Source: Kluyvera sichuanensis
GTDB lineage: Bacteria > Pseudomonadota > Gammaproteobacteria > Enterobacterales > Enterobacteriaceae
Assembly (NCBI RefSeq): GCF_014218705.1
Contig: NZ_JABBJF010000032.1
Location: 1-56,114, forward strand
DNA: 56,114 bases
Direction of reading: 5' to 3'
Made by a program: the position numbers and the translations under genes. Under the pieces are notes generated by a model. It was given only the letters and a program-made list of their open reading frames with translations. It was not told the origin of the DNA and made no database searches. This document shows positions 21,537-32,043 of the stretch, piece after piece. Position 1 is the first letter of the stretch. The number at the start of each line of letters is the position of its first letter.

Positions 21537-22994
21537 GTGTCTGAACTGTCTCAATTATCCCCGCAGCCGCTGTGGGATATTTTTGCCAAAATCTGTTCTA
21601 TTCCGCACCCTTCTCATCATGAAGAGCAGCTCGCCGCGCATATCGTTGGCTGGGCGAAAGAAAAAGGTCTTCACGCAGAGCGCGACCAGGTTGGCAACAT
21701 TCTGATTCGCAAAGCCGCGACCCCGGGTATGGAAAACCGTAAACCGGTTGTACTGCAGGCCCACCTCGATATGGTGCCGCAGAAAAACAATGATACCGTT
21801 CATGACTTCGCCAAAGACCCTATTCAGCCGTACATCGACGGTGAGTGGGTAAAAGCACGTGGCACCACGCTGGGTGCCGATAACGGTATCGGTATGGCTT
21901 CCGCGCTGGCGGTACTGTCCGACGAGTCCGTTGAGCACGGTCCGCTGGAAGTACTGCTGACCATGACCGAAGAGACTGGCATGGACGGCGCGTTCGGTCT
22001 GCAACCAAACTGGCTGCAGGGCGACATTCTGATCAACACCGACTCTGAAGAAGAGGGTGAAATCTACATGGGTTGTGCCGGTGGTATCGACTTCACCAGC
22101 AACCTGCCGCTGACTCGCGAAGCGATTCCTGCGGGCTTCCAGGGCTTCAAGCTGACGCTGAAAGGCCTGAAAGGCGGCCACTCCGGCGGTGATATTCACC
22201 TCGGTCTTGGCAATGCCAACAAACTGCTGGCCCGTTTCCTGGTCGCTCACGCGAACGAGCTGGATCTGCGTCTGGTCGACTTCACCGGCGGTACCCTGCG
22301 TAACGCCATTCCACGTGAAGCCTCTGCTGCGCTGGCAATCCCAGCGGATAAAGCTGATGAGCTGAAAGGCCTGGTTGATACCTACCTGCACATTCTGCAA
22401 AACGAACTGTCGGCGAAAGAGAAAAACCTGACGCTGGTTCTGGAAACCCAGACCGTTGACGGTAAAGCGCTGACCGACGCTTCTCGCGATGCGTTCATTC
22501 AGCTGCTGAACGCGACTCCGAACGGCGTGATTCGTAACTCCGACGTGGCGAAAGGCGTGGTTGAAACCTCTCTGAACGTTGGCGTGGTATCCATGACTGA
22601 AGATACCGCCACCATTCACTGCCTGATTCGTTCCCTGCTCGACAGCGGTAAAGATTACGTGGTGAGCATGCTGGAATCTCTGGGCGCGCTGGCCGGTGCT
22701 AAAACCCAGCCGAAAGGCGGCTACCCAGGCTGGCAGCCAGACGCTAACTCTCCGGTGATGCACCTGGTGCGTGAAACCTATCAGCGTCTGTTCAACAAGG
22801 TTCCGAACATTCAGATCATCCACGCAGGTCTGGAATGTGGTCTGTTCAAGAAACCTTATCCAGACATGGATATGGTCTCCATTGGGCCAACCATCACCGG
22901 ACCACACTCTCCGGATGAGCAGGTTCATATCGAAAGCGTTGGCCAGTACTGGCAGCTGCTGACGGAACTGCTGAAAGCGATTCCGGCGAAGTAA
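21537..22994 (+). CDS. pepD: Aminoacyl-histidine dipeptidase (peptidase D)
   Basis: 485 residues from GTG 21537, the E. coli length and start codon; AAGGAG lies 8 nt upstream. M20 family zinc enzyme: ligands His in LQAHLDMVP (about 80), Asp in LGADNGIGMA (about 119), catalytic Glu in TMTEETGMDG (about 150), Asp in INTDSEEEGE and His in GPTITGPHSPDE (about 461). It hydrolyses Xaa-His and many other dipeptides in the cytoplasm. Codon use is that of a well-expressed gene. Confidence 0.97.
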   Translation: MSELSQLSPQPLWDIFAKICSIPHPSHHEEQLAAHIVGWAKEKGLHAERDQVGNILIRKAATPGMENRKPVVLQAHLDMVPQKNNDTVHDFAKDPIQPYIDGEWVKARGTTLGADNGIGMASALAVLSDESVEHGPLEVLLTMTEETGMDGAFGLQPNWLQGDILINTDSEEEGEIYMGCAGGIDFTSNLPLTREAIPAGFQGFKLTLKGLKGGHSGGDIHLGLGNANKLLARFLVAHANELDLRLVDFTGGTLRNAIPREASAALAIPADKADELKGLVDTYLHILQNELSAKEKNLTLVLETQTVDGKALTDASRDAFIQLLNATPNGVIRNSDVAKGVVETSLNVGVVSMTEDTATIHCLIRSLLDSGKDYVVSMLESLGALAGAKTQPKGGYPGWQPDANSPVMHLVRETYQRLFNKVPNIQIIHAGLECGLFKKPYPDMDMVSIGPTITGPHSPDEQVHIESVGQYWQLLTELLKAIPAK

Positions 22995-23005
22995 GTTTTG
23001 AGCCG

Positions 23006-23074
23006 TTCCCGGCGGCGCTTCGCCTGGCCGGGCTACGAATAATGTAGCCCGGCCGAGTGCAACGACGCCGGGAA
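23006..23074. repeat. REP-type inverted repeat
   Basis: Arms 23006-23036 and 23044-23074 (core GGCCGGGCTAC and GTAGCCCGGCC) separated by GAATAAT, between the convergent pepD and yafP-like genes; likely also a transcription end. Confidence 0.75.
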
Positions 23075-23084
23075 TATCACCACC

Positions 23085-23528
23085 CTACCTGATTTTTTCC
23101 ATCCGATAGTTCACAAACGTCTCCCCGCGCGCTTCCACCGCTTGTTCTGCTACCACCACAAATCCCAGCCGTTCAAAACACGCTCTGGCCGTGATACTTG
23201 CTTCTACCGTTAACGTTCCCGTCGGGAGCCTGGCGAACAGCGCTTTCAGCAATGCGCTGGCGATCCCCTGTCGTGAATACGATGGGTCGACAAACAGCAG
23301 GTCAATATAAAGCTCAACGGCGGTAACAAAACCCACCGGCACGTCATCAACCGTCGCCACCAGAACCAGAGAGTCGGCCATTTTTTGCCGCCAGCGGGCT
23401 TCATCTACCTGCGCCCAGGCGTTTACCTGGGCGGGCGAGTAGTGCTGGCTGGCGGTTTCTCTTACCGCACGCTGAAAAATCTGGCACAGCGTGGAAAAAT
23501 CACCGTCACGGTACTCACGAATAAGCAT
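23085..23528 (-). CDS. yafP: GNAT acetyltransferase YafP
   Basis: 147 residues. GNAT fold: REYRDGDFSTLCQIFQRAVR at the start, LFVDPSYSRQGIASALLKAL with the acetyl-CoA loop Arg-Gln-Gly-Ile-Ala (about residues 83-102), then ACFERLGFVVV. It resembles E. coli YafP. Two bp downstream of dinB, so probably in the LexA-controlled dinB transcript; E. coli has yafN-yafO (antitoxin-toxin) between dinB and yafP, absent here. Substrate unknown. Confidence 0.88.
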   Translation of the reverse strand: MLIREYRDGDFSTLCQIFQRAVRETASQHYSPAQVNAWAQVDEARWRQKMADSLVLVATVDDVPVGFVTAVELYIDLLFVDPSYSRQGIASALLKALFARLPTGTLTVEASITARACFERLGFVVVAEQAVEARGETFVNYRMEKIR

Positions 23529-23530
23529 GG

Positions 23531-24586
23531 TTAAATCCCTAAAAGAAGCTGCCTTTCCAGCTGCGGGTCGAGCAGCGTAACGTGCAGGCCAACCAGGCGC
23601 ACCCCGCGCCCGGCGCGGCGTTCCTGCCAGGACTGATAGGCCGTGGCGAGCAGATCGTCTTTGGTCAGCTTCGGCCAGACATGCTCCTGGGTGGTTTGCT
23701 GGAAATCATTAAATTTGAGTTTTATCCCTTGCCGGGCGATGCGCAGATCCGGCCGGACTTTCGCCAGCCGCCGTTCCAGTTCGGGATAAAGACGTTCGAC
23801 AATCGCTTCGCAGTCGGCCCATTCATGAATGTCCTCTTCCAGCGTTCGCTCCACGCCGATCGACTTTCTCTGGCGATCGTTATGGATCTCACGTTCGTCG
23901 ATCCCATGACTACGTTCCCAGAGGATCCGCCCGAATTTACCAAAACGCTTGAGCAGCATGGCAAGGTCACTGTTTTGTACGTCTTCGCAGGTACGCAACC
24001 CCATGCTTTCAAGCTTCGCGGCCGACACCTTACCCACGCCGGGGATTTTGCCAAGCGGCAGGGTTTTGAGAAAACCGGGAACCTCGTCGGGCGTCAGCAC
24101 AAACTGGCCGTTGGGTTTGTTGAGGTCAGAGGCGATTTTGGCGAGAAACTTCACCGGCGCCACCCCCGCTGATGCGGTCAGCGAGAGTTCGTTAAAGATA
24201 GTCTGGCGGATCTCCTGGGCCATCAGCGTAGCCGACCCGTGACAGTGGGGGCTCGCGCTTACATCCAGATAGGCTTCATCCAGCGAGAGCGGCTCGATAA
24301 GCGAGGTATAGCGGGAGAAGATCTCCCGGATATGGTTGGACGCTTCACGATAGGCCTCAAAACGCCCCGGCAGCAGCGTAAGATGCGGGCAGAGCTTCAG
24401 TGCCATCCCGGTCGGCATAGCGCTACGCACGCCAAATTTGCGCGCCGGATAGTTCGCCGTGCTTATCACGCCACGCTGTACCCGACTGCCGCCAATGGCG
24501 ATAGGGATATCGCGCAGCGCCGGATTGTCGCGCATTTCCACCGCCGCGAAGAAGCAGTCCATATCAATATGGATTATTTTGCGCAT
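23531..24586 (-). CDS. dinB: DNA polymerase IV
   Basis: 351 residues, family length. Y-family translesion polymerase: [19 protein letters not shown] holds Asp8, the steric gate and the catalytic centre, and [10 protein letters not shown] holds the second acidic pair (about 102-111). Thumb helix-hairpin-helix [18 protein letters not shown] (about 180) and a little-finger domain end in QLLLGI, a clamp-binding motif. An SOS box lies 20 bp upstream of the start. Confidence 0.97.
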   Translation of the reverse strand: MRKIIHIDMDCFFAAVEMRDNPALRDIPIAIGGSRVQRGVISTANYPARKFGVRSAMPTGMALKLCPHLTLLPGRFEAYREASNHIREIFSRYTSLIEPLSLDEAYLDVSASPHCHGSATLMAQEIRQTIFNELSLTASAGVAPVKFLAKIASDLNKPNGQFVLTPDEVPGFLKTLPLGKIPGVGKVSAAKLESMGLRTCEDVQNSDLAMLLKRFGKFGRILWERSHGIDEREIHNDRQRKSIGVERTLEEDIHEWADCEAIVERLYPELERRLAKVRPDLRIARQGIKLKFNDFQQTTQEHVWPKLTKDDLLATAYQSWQERRAGRGVRLVGLHVTLLDPQLERQLLLGI

Positions 24587-24605
24587 CGTTAGCCCTCACT
24601 TACCA

Positions 24606-24621
24606 CTGGATAAGTATACAG
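24606..24621 (-). promoter_or_regulatory. LexA (SOS) box of dinB
   Basis: CTGGATAAGTATACAG (minus strand CTGTATACTTATCCAG) fits the LexA consensus CTG-N10-CAG with an AT-rich centre, 20 bp before dinB. DNA damage should induce dinB-yafP. Confidence 0.85.
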
Positions 24622-24652
24622 CATAACATTGGCAAATGAGAAGAATACAAAT

Positions 24653-24671
24653 CGCCCGGCAAAGCCGGGCG
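24653..24671. terminator. Hairpin at the end of the nqr operon
   Basis: CGCCCGGC (24653-24660), loop AAA, GCCGGGCG (24664-24671). It lies just after nqrM and before the dinB promoter; the T-tract on the minus strand is weak, so it may act with Rho. Confidence 0.5.
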
Positions 24672-24681
24672 AAAAGAGAAA

Positions 24682-24900
24682 CTACAGGATACGGTTCTGC
24701 TGGCGCTGCGCCTCCTGGGCGATACGCTTTTTACGCGCATCGCAGGGTTCAGGGCAGTTACACACTTTCTCCATCCCTAACGAAGAAATCCCGCCACAGC
24801 TGCCCTGCAGGCTTTTTCGCTTCACGATATAGCCCAGCGACATGCCAAAAATCACCAGTACAAAAATACCGAAGGTCGCCAGAAAGACCGTTAACATCAT
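24682..24900 (-). CDS. nqrM: Na+-NQR maturation protein NqrM
   Basis: 72 residues (DUF539). One N-terminal membrane helix (LTVFLATFGIFVLVIFGMSL), then four conserved Cys in GSCGGISSLGMEKVCNCPEP followed by Cys. NqrM is required for Na+-NQR assembly, probably by delivering iron to the NqrD/NqrE cluster. It starts at the stop of nqrF and ends the operon. Confidence 0.93.
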   Translation of the reverse strand: MMLTVFLATFGIFVLVIFGMSLGYIVKRKSLQGSCGGISSLGMEKVCNCPEPCDARKKRIAQEAQRQQNRIL

Positions 24901-26123
24901 CAGCCTCCAAAGTCATCGAGCATGATGTTTTCATCCTCAACGCCCAGATCTTTAAGCATTTTGATAACTGCGGCGTTCATCATCGGCGGCCCACACATGT
25001 AGAATTCGCAGTCTTCCGGTGCTGGGTGGTCACGCAGGTAATTTTCATACAGGACGTTATGAATAAAGCCAGTATAGCCCGTCCAGTTATCTTCCGGCAG
25101 CGCATCGGAAAGCGCGATATGGAAGGTGAAGTTCGGATTCTCCTGCGCCAGCTTTTCAAATTCTTCCTGGTAGAACATTTCACGTAGCGAACGAGCGCCG
25201 TACCAGAAGCTGATTTTACGCTGGCTATGCAGGCGCTTAAGCTGGTCAAAAATGTGGGAACGCATTGGTGCCATCCCGGCGCCACCGCCGATAAACACCA
25301 TTTCCGCTTCGGTCTCTTTGGCAAAGAACTCGCCAAACGGCCCGGAGATCGTCACCTTATCGCCCGCCTTGAGCGACCAGATATAGGAGGACATAATTCC
25401 CGGCGGCACGTCAGGCGCGGATGGCGGCGGCGTAGCGATACGTACGTTGAGCATAATCATGCCCTTCTCGTCCGGGTAGTTTGCCATTGAGTAAGCGCGC
25501 AAAGTTGGCTCTTTGACGTCGGAGACGTAGCGGAACAGATTAAACTTATCCCAGTCGCCGCGGTATTCATCCGGCACGTCAAAGTCGGCGTAGGCCACTT
25601 TATGCGGCGGGCACTCAATCTGAATATAGCCCCCGGCGCGGAACGGCACGCTTTCTCCTGCCGGAATGGCAAGCTTCAGCTCTTTAATAAACGTGGCTTT
25701 GTTATCGTTAGAGATAACCTCGCATTCCCACTTCTTCACGCCGAACACTTCGTCCGGCAGTTCGATTTTCATATCCTGACGCACGGCAACCTGACAGGCC
25801 AGACGGCAGCCCTCTTTGGCTTCGCGCTTGGTAATATGCGAAAGCTCGGTCGGCAGAATATCGCCGCCGCCCTCTTTCACCTTCACCCGGCACTGGCCAC
25901 AGGAACCACCGCCACCGCAGGCAGATGAGATAAAGATGCCGTTGCTGGAGAGCGTATTCAGCAGCTTGTCACCGGCCGGCGTTTTGATCTGTTTGTCCGC
26001 TTCATTATTGATTTCAATAACCACGTCACCGGCATTCACCAGTTTCGATTTGGCGAACAGAATCAGCACCGACAGCACCAGCACAATCAGCGTAAACATC
26101 ACTACGCCAAGTAATATTTCCAT
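24900..26123 (-). CDS. nqrF: Na+-NQR subunit F (NADH dehydrogenase)
   Basis: 407 residues. One N-terminal membrane helix (residues 3-23), a 2Fe-2S ferredoxin domain with [10 protein letters not shown] (about 70-79) and a distant fourth Cys (CRLACQ, about 111), an FAD domain (RAYSMANYP) and an NADH-binding domain ([15 protein letters not shown]-terminal MLDDFGG). It oxidises NADH on the cytoplasmic side and starts the electron path through FAD, 2Fe-2S and FMN. Confidence 0.97.
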   Translation of the reverse strand: MEILLGVVMFTLIVLVLSVLILFAKSKLVNAGDVVIEINNEADKQIKTPAGDKLLNTLSSNGIFISSACGGGGSCGQCRVKVKEGGGDILPTELSHITKREAKEGCRLACQVAVRQDMKIELPDEVFGVKKWECEVISNDNKATFIKELKLAIPAGESVPFRAGGYIQIECPPHKVAYADFDVPDEYRGDWDKFNLFRYVSDVKEPTLRAYSMANYPDEKGMIMLNVRIATPPPSAPDVPPGIMSSYIWSLKAGDKVTISGPFGEFFAKETEAEMVFIGGGAGMAPMRSHIFDQLKRLHSQRKISFWYGARSLREMFYQEEFEKLAQENPNFTFHIALSDALPEDNWTGYTGFIHNVLYENYLRDHPAPEDCEFYMCGPPMMNAAVIKMLKDLGVEDENIMLDDFGG

Positions 26124-26135
26124 GATTAACGGCCC

Positions 26136-26732
26136 TTATAGCTGCACACCGGAGAACGACATAAAACCTAATGCCATCAATCCGGTGGTGATAAAGGTGA
26201 TCCCTAAGCCGCGCAGTCCCGCGGGCACGTTTGAATACTTCATTTTCTCGCGAATACCGGCCATGGCGACAATCGCTAACATCCAGCCAATACCAGAACC
26301 AAAGCCGTAAACGATGGACTCGCCGAAGTTATAGTCGCGCTGAACCATGAACGATACGCCACCGAAAATCGCACAGTTCACCGCGATAAGCGGCAGGAAG
26401 ATACCGAGCGCGGTATACAACGACGGGAAGTATTTATCGAGGATCATCTCGAGGATCTGCACCAGCGCCGCAATCACCCCGATAAAGGTGATGAAGTTCA
26501 GGAAGCTGAGATCCACGCCGTCCACCAGCGCGCCGTCGCGCAGCACCAGGTTATAGACCAGGTTGTTAATTGGCACGGCAAGGCCGAGCACAACCGTCAC
26601 CGCCACACCCAGGCCGAAGGCGGTGGAGACTTTCTTCGACACCGCGAGGAAAGTACACATCCCCAGGAAGAAGGCCAGCGCCATGTTTTCAACAAACACC
26701 GCGCGGACAAACAGGCTAATGTAATGAGCCAT
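26136..26732 (-). CDS. nqrE: Na+-NQR subunit E
   Basis: 198 residues, six membrane helices. The half-membrane helices carry [11 protein letters not shown] (Cys about 26) and AVNCAIFGG (Cys about 120), which with two NqrD cysteines hold the intramembrane iron centre. NqrE and NqrD are inverted-topology paralogues. 6 bp after nqrD, 12 bp before nqrF. Confidence 0.97.
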   Translation of the reverse strand: MAHYISLFVRAVFVENMALAFFLGMCTFLAVSKKVSTAFGLGVAVTVVLGLAVPINNLVYNLVLRDGALVDGVDLSFLNFITFIGVIAALVQILEMILDKYFPSLYTALGIFLPLIAVNCAIFGGVSFMVQRDYNFGESIVYGFGSGIGWMLAIVAMAGIREKMKYSNVPAGLRGLGITFITTGLMALGFMSFSGVQL

Positions 26733-26738
26733 AATCGG

Positions 26739-27377
26739 TTACTCCTTTTCCTGCTGTTCTGGCTTCCAACTACGCAGCGCCCAGATCAGCAAACCGATAA
26801 TGAAAAACGCGCTCGGCGCGAGCAGGAACAGACCGTTAGGCTGGTACCAGCCACCGTTCTGCACCGTTTCCAGCACCGTGATACCAAACAGCTTGCCGCT
26901 GCCGATAAGCTCACGCAGGAAGCCGACAATCAGCAGAATAGCGCCGTAGCCCAGACCGTTGCCGATACCGTCCATAAAGCTCGCCAATGGCGGAGACTTC
27001 ATGGCGTAAGCTTCAGCACGCCCCATCACGATACAGTTCGTGATGATAAGGCCGACGAACACCGAGAGCTGTTTGGAGGTCTCGAACGCAAACGCGCGCA
27101 GTAGCTGATCGACGACGATAACCAGCGAGGCGATAATCGCCATCTGTACGATAATACGCACGCTATTCGGAATGTGATGGCGAATCATCGAGATAAACAT
27201 GCTTGAGAACGCCGTGACCAACGTCACCGCGATGGTCATCACAAAGGCCGTCTCCAGCTTAGTGGTGACCGCCAGCGCTGAACAGACGCCAAGCACCTGC
27301 AGCGCAATTGGGTTATTGGCGATAAGCGGGCCAACGAGTACCCGCTTCATCTCTTTCATATCACCCTGCTCAGCCAT
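26739..27377 (-). CDS. nqrD: Na+-NQR subunit D
   Basis: 212 residues, six membrane helices. [20 protein letters not shown] and [15 protein letters not shown] contain the two cysteines that pair with those of NqrE. The C-terminus is charged and cytoplasmic. The start overlaps the nqrC end by 8 bp. Confidence 0.97.
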   Translation of the reverse strand: MAEQGDMKEMKRVLVGPLIANNPIALQVLGVCSALAVTTKLETAFVMTIAVTLVTAFSSMFISMIRHHIPNSVRIIVQMAIIASLVIVVDQLLRAFAFETSKQLSVFVGLIITNCIVMGRAEAYAMKSPPLASFMDGIGNGLGYGAILLIVGFLRELIGSGKLFGITVLETVQNGGWYQPNGLFLLAPSAFFIIGLLIWALRSWKPEQQEKE

Positions 27378-28164
27378 GGTTCAGCCCTCCTTCACGCACC
27401 TGTTTCAGGAACGGGCCAAAGCCCATTTCACCCATCCAGAAATCAAAGCTGTGCTGCACCCCGTTAGCAGTAAGCGTTGCGCCGGACAGGCCGTCAACGG
27501 CATAGAGGTCACCCTGCGGTGCTGCGCCTTTCACCACGCGCAGCGCCGGTTTGCCGCTATCGTCCACCACCCGTTTACCCACAAACTGCGCACGCCAGTT
27601 TGGATTTTCAATTTCACCGCCGAGGCCTGGGGTTTCCCCCTGGTCGTAGTAGGTAATGCCGCGGATGGTACGCCCGTCAGTATCCAGCGCGACAAAGGCG
27701 TACATCATCGACCACAGGCCGTTGCCGTACACCGGCAGGACTATCTCCTGCAACTTCTGCTGCTCATCTTTAATCAGGTAGATTTCCACGACGTTGCTGC
27801 GACGGCGAATTCCCGCCGGGTCTTCGCCAGAGGCCAGCGCGACGCTTTGCGCGGGGTCTTTCAGCGCCTGGCTTTGGTTAAACTTCGCCGGGTCTTTGTC
27901 GAGAATTTCGCCGCTTTTTAAATCCACCAGACGCGGTACAACGCGGGCCGCGTAAATCTCGGCGACCTCATCGGCGGACATTTTGTCGTGCATCAGCCCG
28001 GCAACCGCCAGGATATTGCGCTGCTTATCCAGCGCGCGCTGCTCCTGCTGAAGAGGCTTAAGCCCAACGGCGGAGCCCGCCACCACGATGGAGCAGACCA
28101 GGCAAAGCACCAGCACCACCAGCAGCGTTTTGCCGATGCTATCGTTACTTTTGTTTTCAGCCAC
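27370..28164 (-). CDS. nqrC: Na+-NQR subunit C (covalent FMN)
   Basis: 264 residues from GTG 28164, chosen because GGAGG lies about 8 nt upstream and the product then begins like known NqrC ([20 protein letters not shown]); a 19-residue longer frame has no ribosome site. One N-terminal membrane helix and a periplasmic FMN-binding domain with [14 protein letters not shown] (about residue 230), where Thr is esterified to FMN by ApbE. Overlaps nqrB by 8 bp. Confidence 0.95.
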   Translation of the reverse strand: MAENKSNDSIGKTLLVVLVLCLVCSIVVAGSAVGLKPLQQEQRALDKQRNILAVAGLMHDKMSADEVAEIYAARVVPRLVDLKSGEILDKDPAKFNQSQALKDPAQSVALASGEDPAGIRRRSNVVEIYLIKDEQQKLQEIVLPVYGNGLWSMMYAFVALDTDGRTIRGITYYDQGETPGLGGEIENPNWRAQFVGKRVVDDSGKPALRVVKGAAPQGDLYAVDGLSGATLTANGVQHSFDFWMGEMGFGPFLKQVREGGLNHG

Positions 28165-29395
28165 GCGACTTCCTCCGCTTAATATTGGCCTGCACCACCA
28201 GGTAATCAAACAGCGGCGCAAAGAGGTTGGCGAACAGGATCGCCAGCATCATCCCTTCCGGATAAGCTGGGTTAACCACGCGGATTAACACACACATCAC
28301 GCCAATCAGCGCGCCGTAGCACCATTTGCCTTTATCGGTAAACGAGGCGGAAACCGGGTCGGTTGCCATAAACATCATGCCGAAGGCAAAACCGCCCAGC
28401 ACCAGATGCCAGTACCACGGCATGGCGAACATTGGGTTGGTGTCGGAGCCAATCAGGTTAAACAGCGTGGCGCAGGCCATCATGCCGAGCATGACCCCGG
28501 CGACGATACGCCAGGAGGCGACGCGACCAAAGATAATCAGCGCTCCGCCGAGCAGAATCATCAGCGTTGAGACTTCGCCAATAGAACCCGGGATATTGCC
28601 GATGAAGGCATCCATCCAGCTCACCGGCTGACCGGTAACGACGTTAACCAGCGACTCACCGCCGTGGCTCGCCCACTGGGAGAGCGGCGTGGCGCCGGAG
28701 AAACCGTCGGCCGCCGTCCAGACTAAATCACCGGAGATTTGCGCCGGATAGGCAAAGAACAGGAAGGCGCGGCCGGCCAGCGCCGGGTTAAGGAAGTTGC
28801 GCCCGGTACCGCCGAATATCTCTTTGGCGATGACGACACCAAACGAGATCCCCAGCGCCGCCTGCCACAGCGGCATGGTTGGCGGAACAATCAACGCGAA
28901 CAGAATCGAGGTGACGAAGAAGCCTTCATTGACCTCGTGCTTACGCACGATGGCAAACAACACCTCCCAGAAGCCGCCCACCAGAAAGACGACGGCGTAG
29001 ATAGGTACGAAGAACACCGCGCCGAGCATCATCATGCTGAGCCAGCCTGCGTCCGGGGCGAAGCTCACGCCCAGTGCCTGCGCCACGCTGTAGTGCCAGT
29101 TGCTGGCGATCACCTGCTGGAGTTGTTCCGCACCGTAGAGCTTGTGCAGCGCCGGAATGGTCTGCAGACCGACGTTGTACATCCCCCAGAACATCGCCGG
29201 GAATACCGCGAACCAGACGAGGATCATCATACGTTTCAGGTCGATAGCATCACGAACGTGCGCCGCGCCCTTCGTCACATGACCGGGCGTGTAGAGCAGC
29301 GTTGCCGTTGCTTCATACAGCGGGTAGTACTTTTCCAGCTTGCCGCCCTGCGTGAAGTGCGGCTCAACTTTTTCTAATAGCTGTTTTAAGCCCAT
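28157..29395 (-). CDS. nqrB: Na+-NQR subunit B (Na+ channel, covalent FMN)
   Basis: 412 residues from ATG 29395 (a GTG one codon earlier is possible); AGGAAGG lies upstream inside the nqrA end. About ten membrane helices. [12 protein letters not shown] (about 232-243) contains the Thr carrying covalent FMN; the N-terminal segment [20 protein letters not shown] is typical. This subunit carries riboflavin and the Na+ path. 3 bp after nqrA. Confidence 0.97.
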   Translation of the reverse strand: MGLKQLLEKVEPHFTQGGKLEKYYPLYEATATLLYTPGHVTKGAAHVRDAIDLKRMMILVWFAVFPAMFWGMYNVGLQTIPALHKLYGAEQLQQVIASNWHYSVAQALGVSFAPDAGWLSMMMLGAVFFVPIYAVVFLVGGFWEVLFAIVRKHEVNEGFFVTSILFALIVPPTMPLWQAALGISFGVVIAKEIFGGTGRNFLNPALAGRAFLFFAYPAQISGDLVWTAADGFSGATPLSQWASHGGESLVNVVTGQPVSWMDAFIGNIPGSIGEVSTLMILLGGALIIFGRVASWRIVAGVMLGMMACATLFNLIGSDTNPMFAMPWYWHLVLGGFAFGMMFMATDPVSASFTDKGKWCYGALIGVMCVLIRVVNPAYPEGMMLAILFANLFAPLFDYLVVQANIKRRKSRG

Positions 29396-29398
29396 CAC

Positions 29399-30742
29399 TT
29401 AGCCTTCCTGCTCAATTTGCGTTAATACGCGGCGTAATACCGGCCCGTATTCGTATTTTCCTGGGCAAACGTAGGTGCACAGCGCCAGGTCTTCTTCATC
29501 AAGCTCCAGACAGCCGAGCGCCTGTGCGCTGTCGGTATCGCCCGCCAGCAGGTCACGCAGCAGGACGGTTGGCAGGATATCCAGCGGCATGACCCGCTCG
29601 TAGCTGCCGATCGGGACCATTGCGCGTTCGCCGCCGTGCGTATCGGTGGAGAGGTTGAACAGCTTTTTCTTGAGGAAGTGGCCCAGCGTGGTGCGGGTGA
29701 TAGAGAACTTATCCCGCCCCGGCGCAACCCAGCCCAGCAGCTCTTTGTCACGCCCTTCTTTCAGTACGCTGACCTGCAGGTGGAAACGCCCCAGGAAGGC
29801 GTGCGGCCCAACGGCCTGCGTGCCGTTCAGCACGGAGCCGGAGAGAACGCGGTTTTCGCCGTCGTGGAGTTCCCCAGCCAGCATGGCGTCAAGATCCGCG
29901 CCGATACAGGTGCGCAGCAGACGTGGCTGTTTCACCTGCGGGCCGCCGAGCGCAATAATGCGTTCAGTCCAAAGCACACCGTCGAGGAACAGCTTGCCGT
30001 AAGCGATAACATCCTGGTAATTCAGGTGCCACACCTGCTTGCTCAGGCCCACTGGCTCAAGGAAGTGAATGTGAGTACCCACTAGCCCCGCTGGATGCGG
30101 GCCGGAGAACTGGTTAAAGGTCACTTGCCCCTGTGGATGCCCGCCCAGCTTGCCGCCGCTGCCCTGGCAGACGTGAACTTTGCCGTCGGTCAGGCGCGTC
30201 AGGACGGTCAGCCCGGCGTTAAAGGCATCGCGCTGGGCGAGAATAATCGGCTGCGGGTCGGCTGCCAGCGGATTGGTGTCCATGGCGGTAACAAAAATAG
30301 CCGCAGGCTCGGTGCCCGGCGCAGGCGTCTTGCTAAAAGGACGGGTGCGCATCGCGGTCCACAGGCCGGATTCAATCAGCTGTGCGGCAACCGCTTCACG
30401 CGGCAGCGTCGCCAGCTCATCGAGCGCGTAGGCGTTAAACGTCACGGCATCATCGCCGTCGATATCAATTACCACCGATTGCAGCACCCGACGCTCACCG
30501 CGATGGATGGCGCTGACGATACCGCTGGCCGGGGCGGTAAAACGCACGCCGGGGATCTTTTTATCTTCGAAAAGCAGTTGCCCTTTGGCGACTCTGTCGC
30601 CCTCCTGGACCGCCATCGACGGGCGAAGCCCAATATATTCTTCACCTTTCACCGCAACACGCGTGACCGTCACATCATCAATGCGTTGCCCGTCGGGCAG
30701 GCCAGCTATAGGCAGATCGAGGCCTTTGGTTATTTTAATCAT
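29399..30742 (-). CDS. nqrA: Na+-NQR subunit A (quinone site region)
   Basis: 447 residues, soluble, first gene of the operon. [20 protein letters not shown] at the start, [19 protein letters not shown] and [20 protein letters not shown] are conserved NqrA blocks. It lies on the cytoplasmic face beside NqrB and is implicated in ubiquinone reduction. The complex couples NADH:quinone oxidoreduction to Na+ export. The ribosome site before ATG 30742 is weak. Confidence 0.97.
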   Translation of the reverse strand: MIKITKGLDLPIAGLPDGQRIDDVTVTRVAVKGEEYIGLRPSMAVQEGDRVAKGQLLFEDKKIPGVRFTAPASGIVSAIHRGERRVLQSVVIDIDGDDAVTFNAYALDELATLPREAVAAQLIESGLWTAMRTRPFSKTPAPGTEPAAIFVTAMDTNPLAADPQPIILAQRDAFNAGLTVLTRLTDGKVHVCQGSGGKLGGHPQGQVTFNQFSGPHPAGLVGTHIHFLEPVGLSKQVWHLNYQDVIAYGKLFLDGVLWTERIIALGGPQVKQPRLLRTCIGADLDAMLAGELHDGENRVLSGSVLNGTQAVGPHAFLGRFHLQVSVLKEGRDKELLGWVAPGRDKFSITRTTLGHFLKKKLFNLSTDTHGGERAMVPIGSYERVMPLDILPTVLLRDLLAGDTDSAQALGCLELDEEDLALCTYVCPGKYEYGPVLRRVLTQIEQEG

Positions 30743-31302
30743 ACTGTTCGCAGGTATCCGTTAACGACGACGTCAGATCGAGGCTGAAGCCAGCGTTTTG
30801 GTTAACGAAACAAAAGAAAGGAGTAAAACCCGAAACCCAATGACCATCCGTGATTGGGCATATGTGAGATTGAAGCATCCTTTCTTACGCTGTTCTGAGA
30901 GTTAAATACATTCACCATTCAAATGAGATCCTAACCATTCAATTCCATCTCAAATGATTCAGTAACGAAAGTTTACCATTTTCTCTTTCACTGATGCAGC
31001 AGTTCCGCTTTTGAAGCCGCTAAATTGCGAGCCGATACGCAAAGTGAGCGCGATTCAGACAAAGATAGCTAGTGAATCATCGGCTTATCCTACACTCTTT
31101 GTAGCTGATGTCGTCAGGCAGAGAAACAGCACAACGCACCGGGTTCAGGCGGGATTGCATTACGAAATGGTAAACGCCCGCCGCCCCTCTTGCGAAAAAA
31201 TGCGGTGGTGCTAAGGTGAGCGCACAAAAAACAGATTTGTCTGCTTTTTTCTCCTGATTGCCTTCCTGGCATGTTGTTATCTTTTATCAAGGAACAAGTA
31301 GT
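30743..31302. promoter_or_regulatory. 560-bp divergent intergenic region (nqr/dpaA)
   Basis: No convincing gene; a 67-codon frame at 31011-31214 looks random. It holds the promoters for nqrA (minus) and dpaA (plus), neither identified with confidence. A 9-bp direct repeat, ACCATTCAA, lies at 30914-30922 and 30934-30942, exactly 20 bp apart, with TCAAATGA nearby at 30919-30926 and 30950-30957. This looks like a two-site regulator target upstream of nqr. Confidence 0.4.
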
Positions 31303-32043
31303 ATGCGCAAAATCGCATTTTTTATTGCGATGCTTTTGATGCCGTGCGTTTCGTTTGCTGGGTTATTAAGCAGCAATACGCCAACGACGCCTGTCAGCAA
31401 AGAATATAAGCAGCAAATGATGGGCTCCCCGGTCTATATCCAGATTTTCAAAGAGGAGCGCACGCTCGATCTCTTCGTCAAGATGGGTGAAACCTACCAA
31501 CTCCTCGATAGCTATAAGATCTGCAACTACTCAGGCGGCCTGGGGCCGAAGCAGCGTCAGGGCGATTTCAAAAGTCCGGAAGGCTTTTACTCGGTGCAAC
31601 GTAGCCAGCTGAAGCCGGATAGCCGTTTCTACAAAGCGATTAATATTGGTTTCCCGAACGCCTATGACCGCGCTCACGGTTATGAAGGGAAATATCTGAT
31701 GATTCACGGTGCCTGTGTCTCAATTGGCTGCTACGCCATGACCGATTCCGGTATTGATGAGATCTTCCAGTTCGTGACCGCCGCGTTAGTCTTCGGTCAG
31801 TCGAGCGTTGAAGTCAGCATCTATCCGTTCCGCATGACAGATGCCAACATGCAGCGCCACAAATATTCGTACTTCAACGACTTCTGGCAGCAGCTTAAGC
31901 CGGGCTATGACTACTTCCAGCAGACGCATAAGCCGCCGATGGTGTCCGTGGTTGATGGGCGTTATGTCGTGAGCAAGCCGCTGAGCCACGAAGTGGTCCA
32001 GCCGCAGCTGGCGTCAAACTATACGCTCCCCGAGACAAAATAA
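31303..32043 (+). CDS. dpaA: Peptidoglycan meso-DAP protein amidase DpaA (YafK)
   Basis: 246 residues from ATG 31303 (AAGGA upstream), the E. coli length. The signal peptide ends at SFA (about residue 19). L,D-transpeptidase (YkuD) domain with catalytic motif [15 protein letters not shown] (about residues 140-154), containing His and nucleophile Cys. DpaA/YafK releases Braun lipoprotein from peptidoglycan, opposite to the cross-linking L,D-transpeptidases. The last 30 bp overlap the convergent yafJ gene. Confidence 0.95.
   Translation: MRKIAFFIAMLLMPCVSFAGLLSSNTPTTPVSKEYKQQMMGSPVYIQIFKEERTLDLFVKMGETYQLLDSYKICNYSGGLGPKQRQGDFKSPEGFYSVQRSQLKPDSRFYKAINIGFPNAYDRAHGYEGKYLMIHGACVSIGCYAMTDSGIDEIFQFVTAALVFGQSSVEVSIYPFRMTDANMQRHKYSYFNDFWQQLKPGYDYFQQTHKPPMVSVVDGRYVVSKPLSHEVVQPQLASNYTLPETK

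Noticed and set aside
21555..22928. 457-codon open frame antisense to pepD
   Set aside because: It mirrors the codon bias of a highly expressed gene, yields a low-complexity Gln/Val/Arg/Phe-rich product and has no motif; pepD is full length and certain.
31011..31214. 67-codon frame in the nqr-dpaA gap
   Set aside because: No ribosome site, random composition and no resemblance to known proteins; treated as non-coding.
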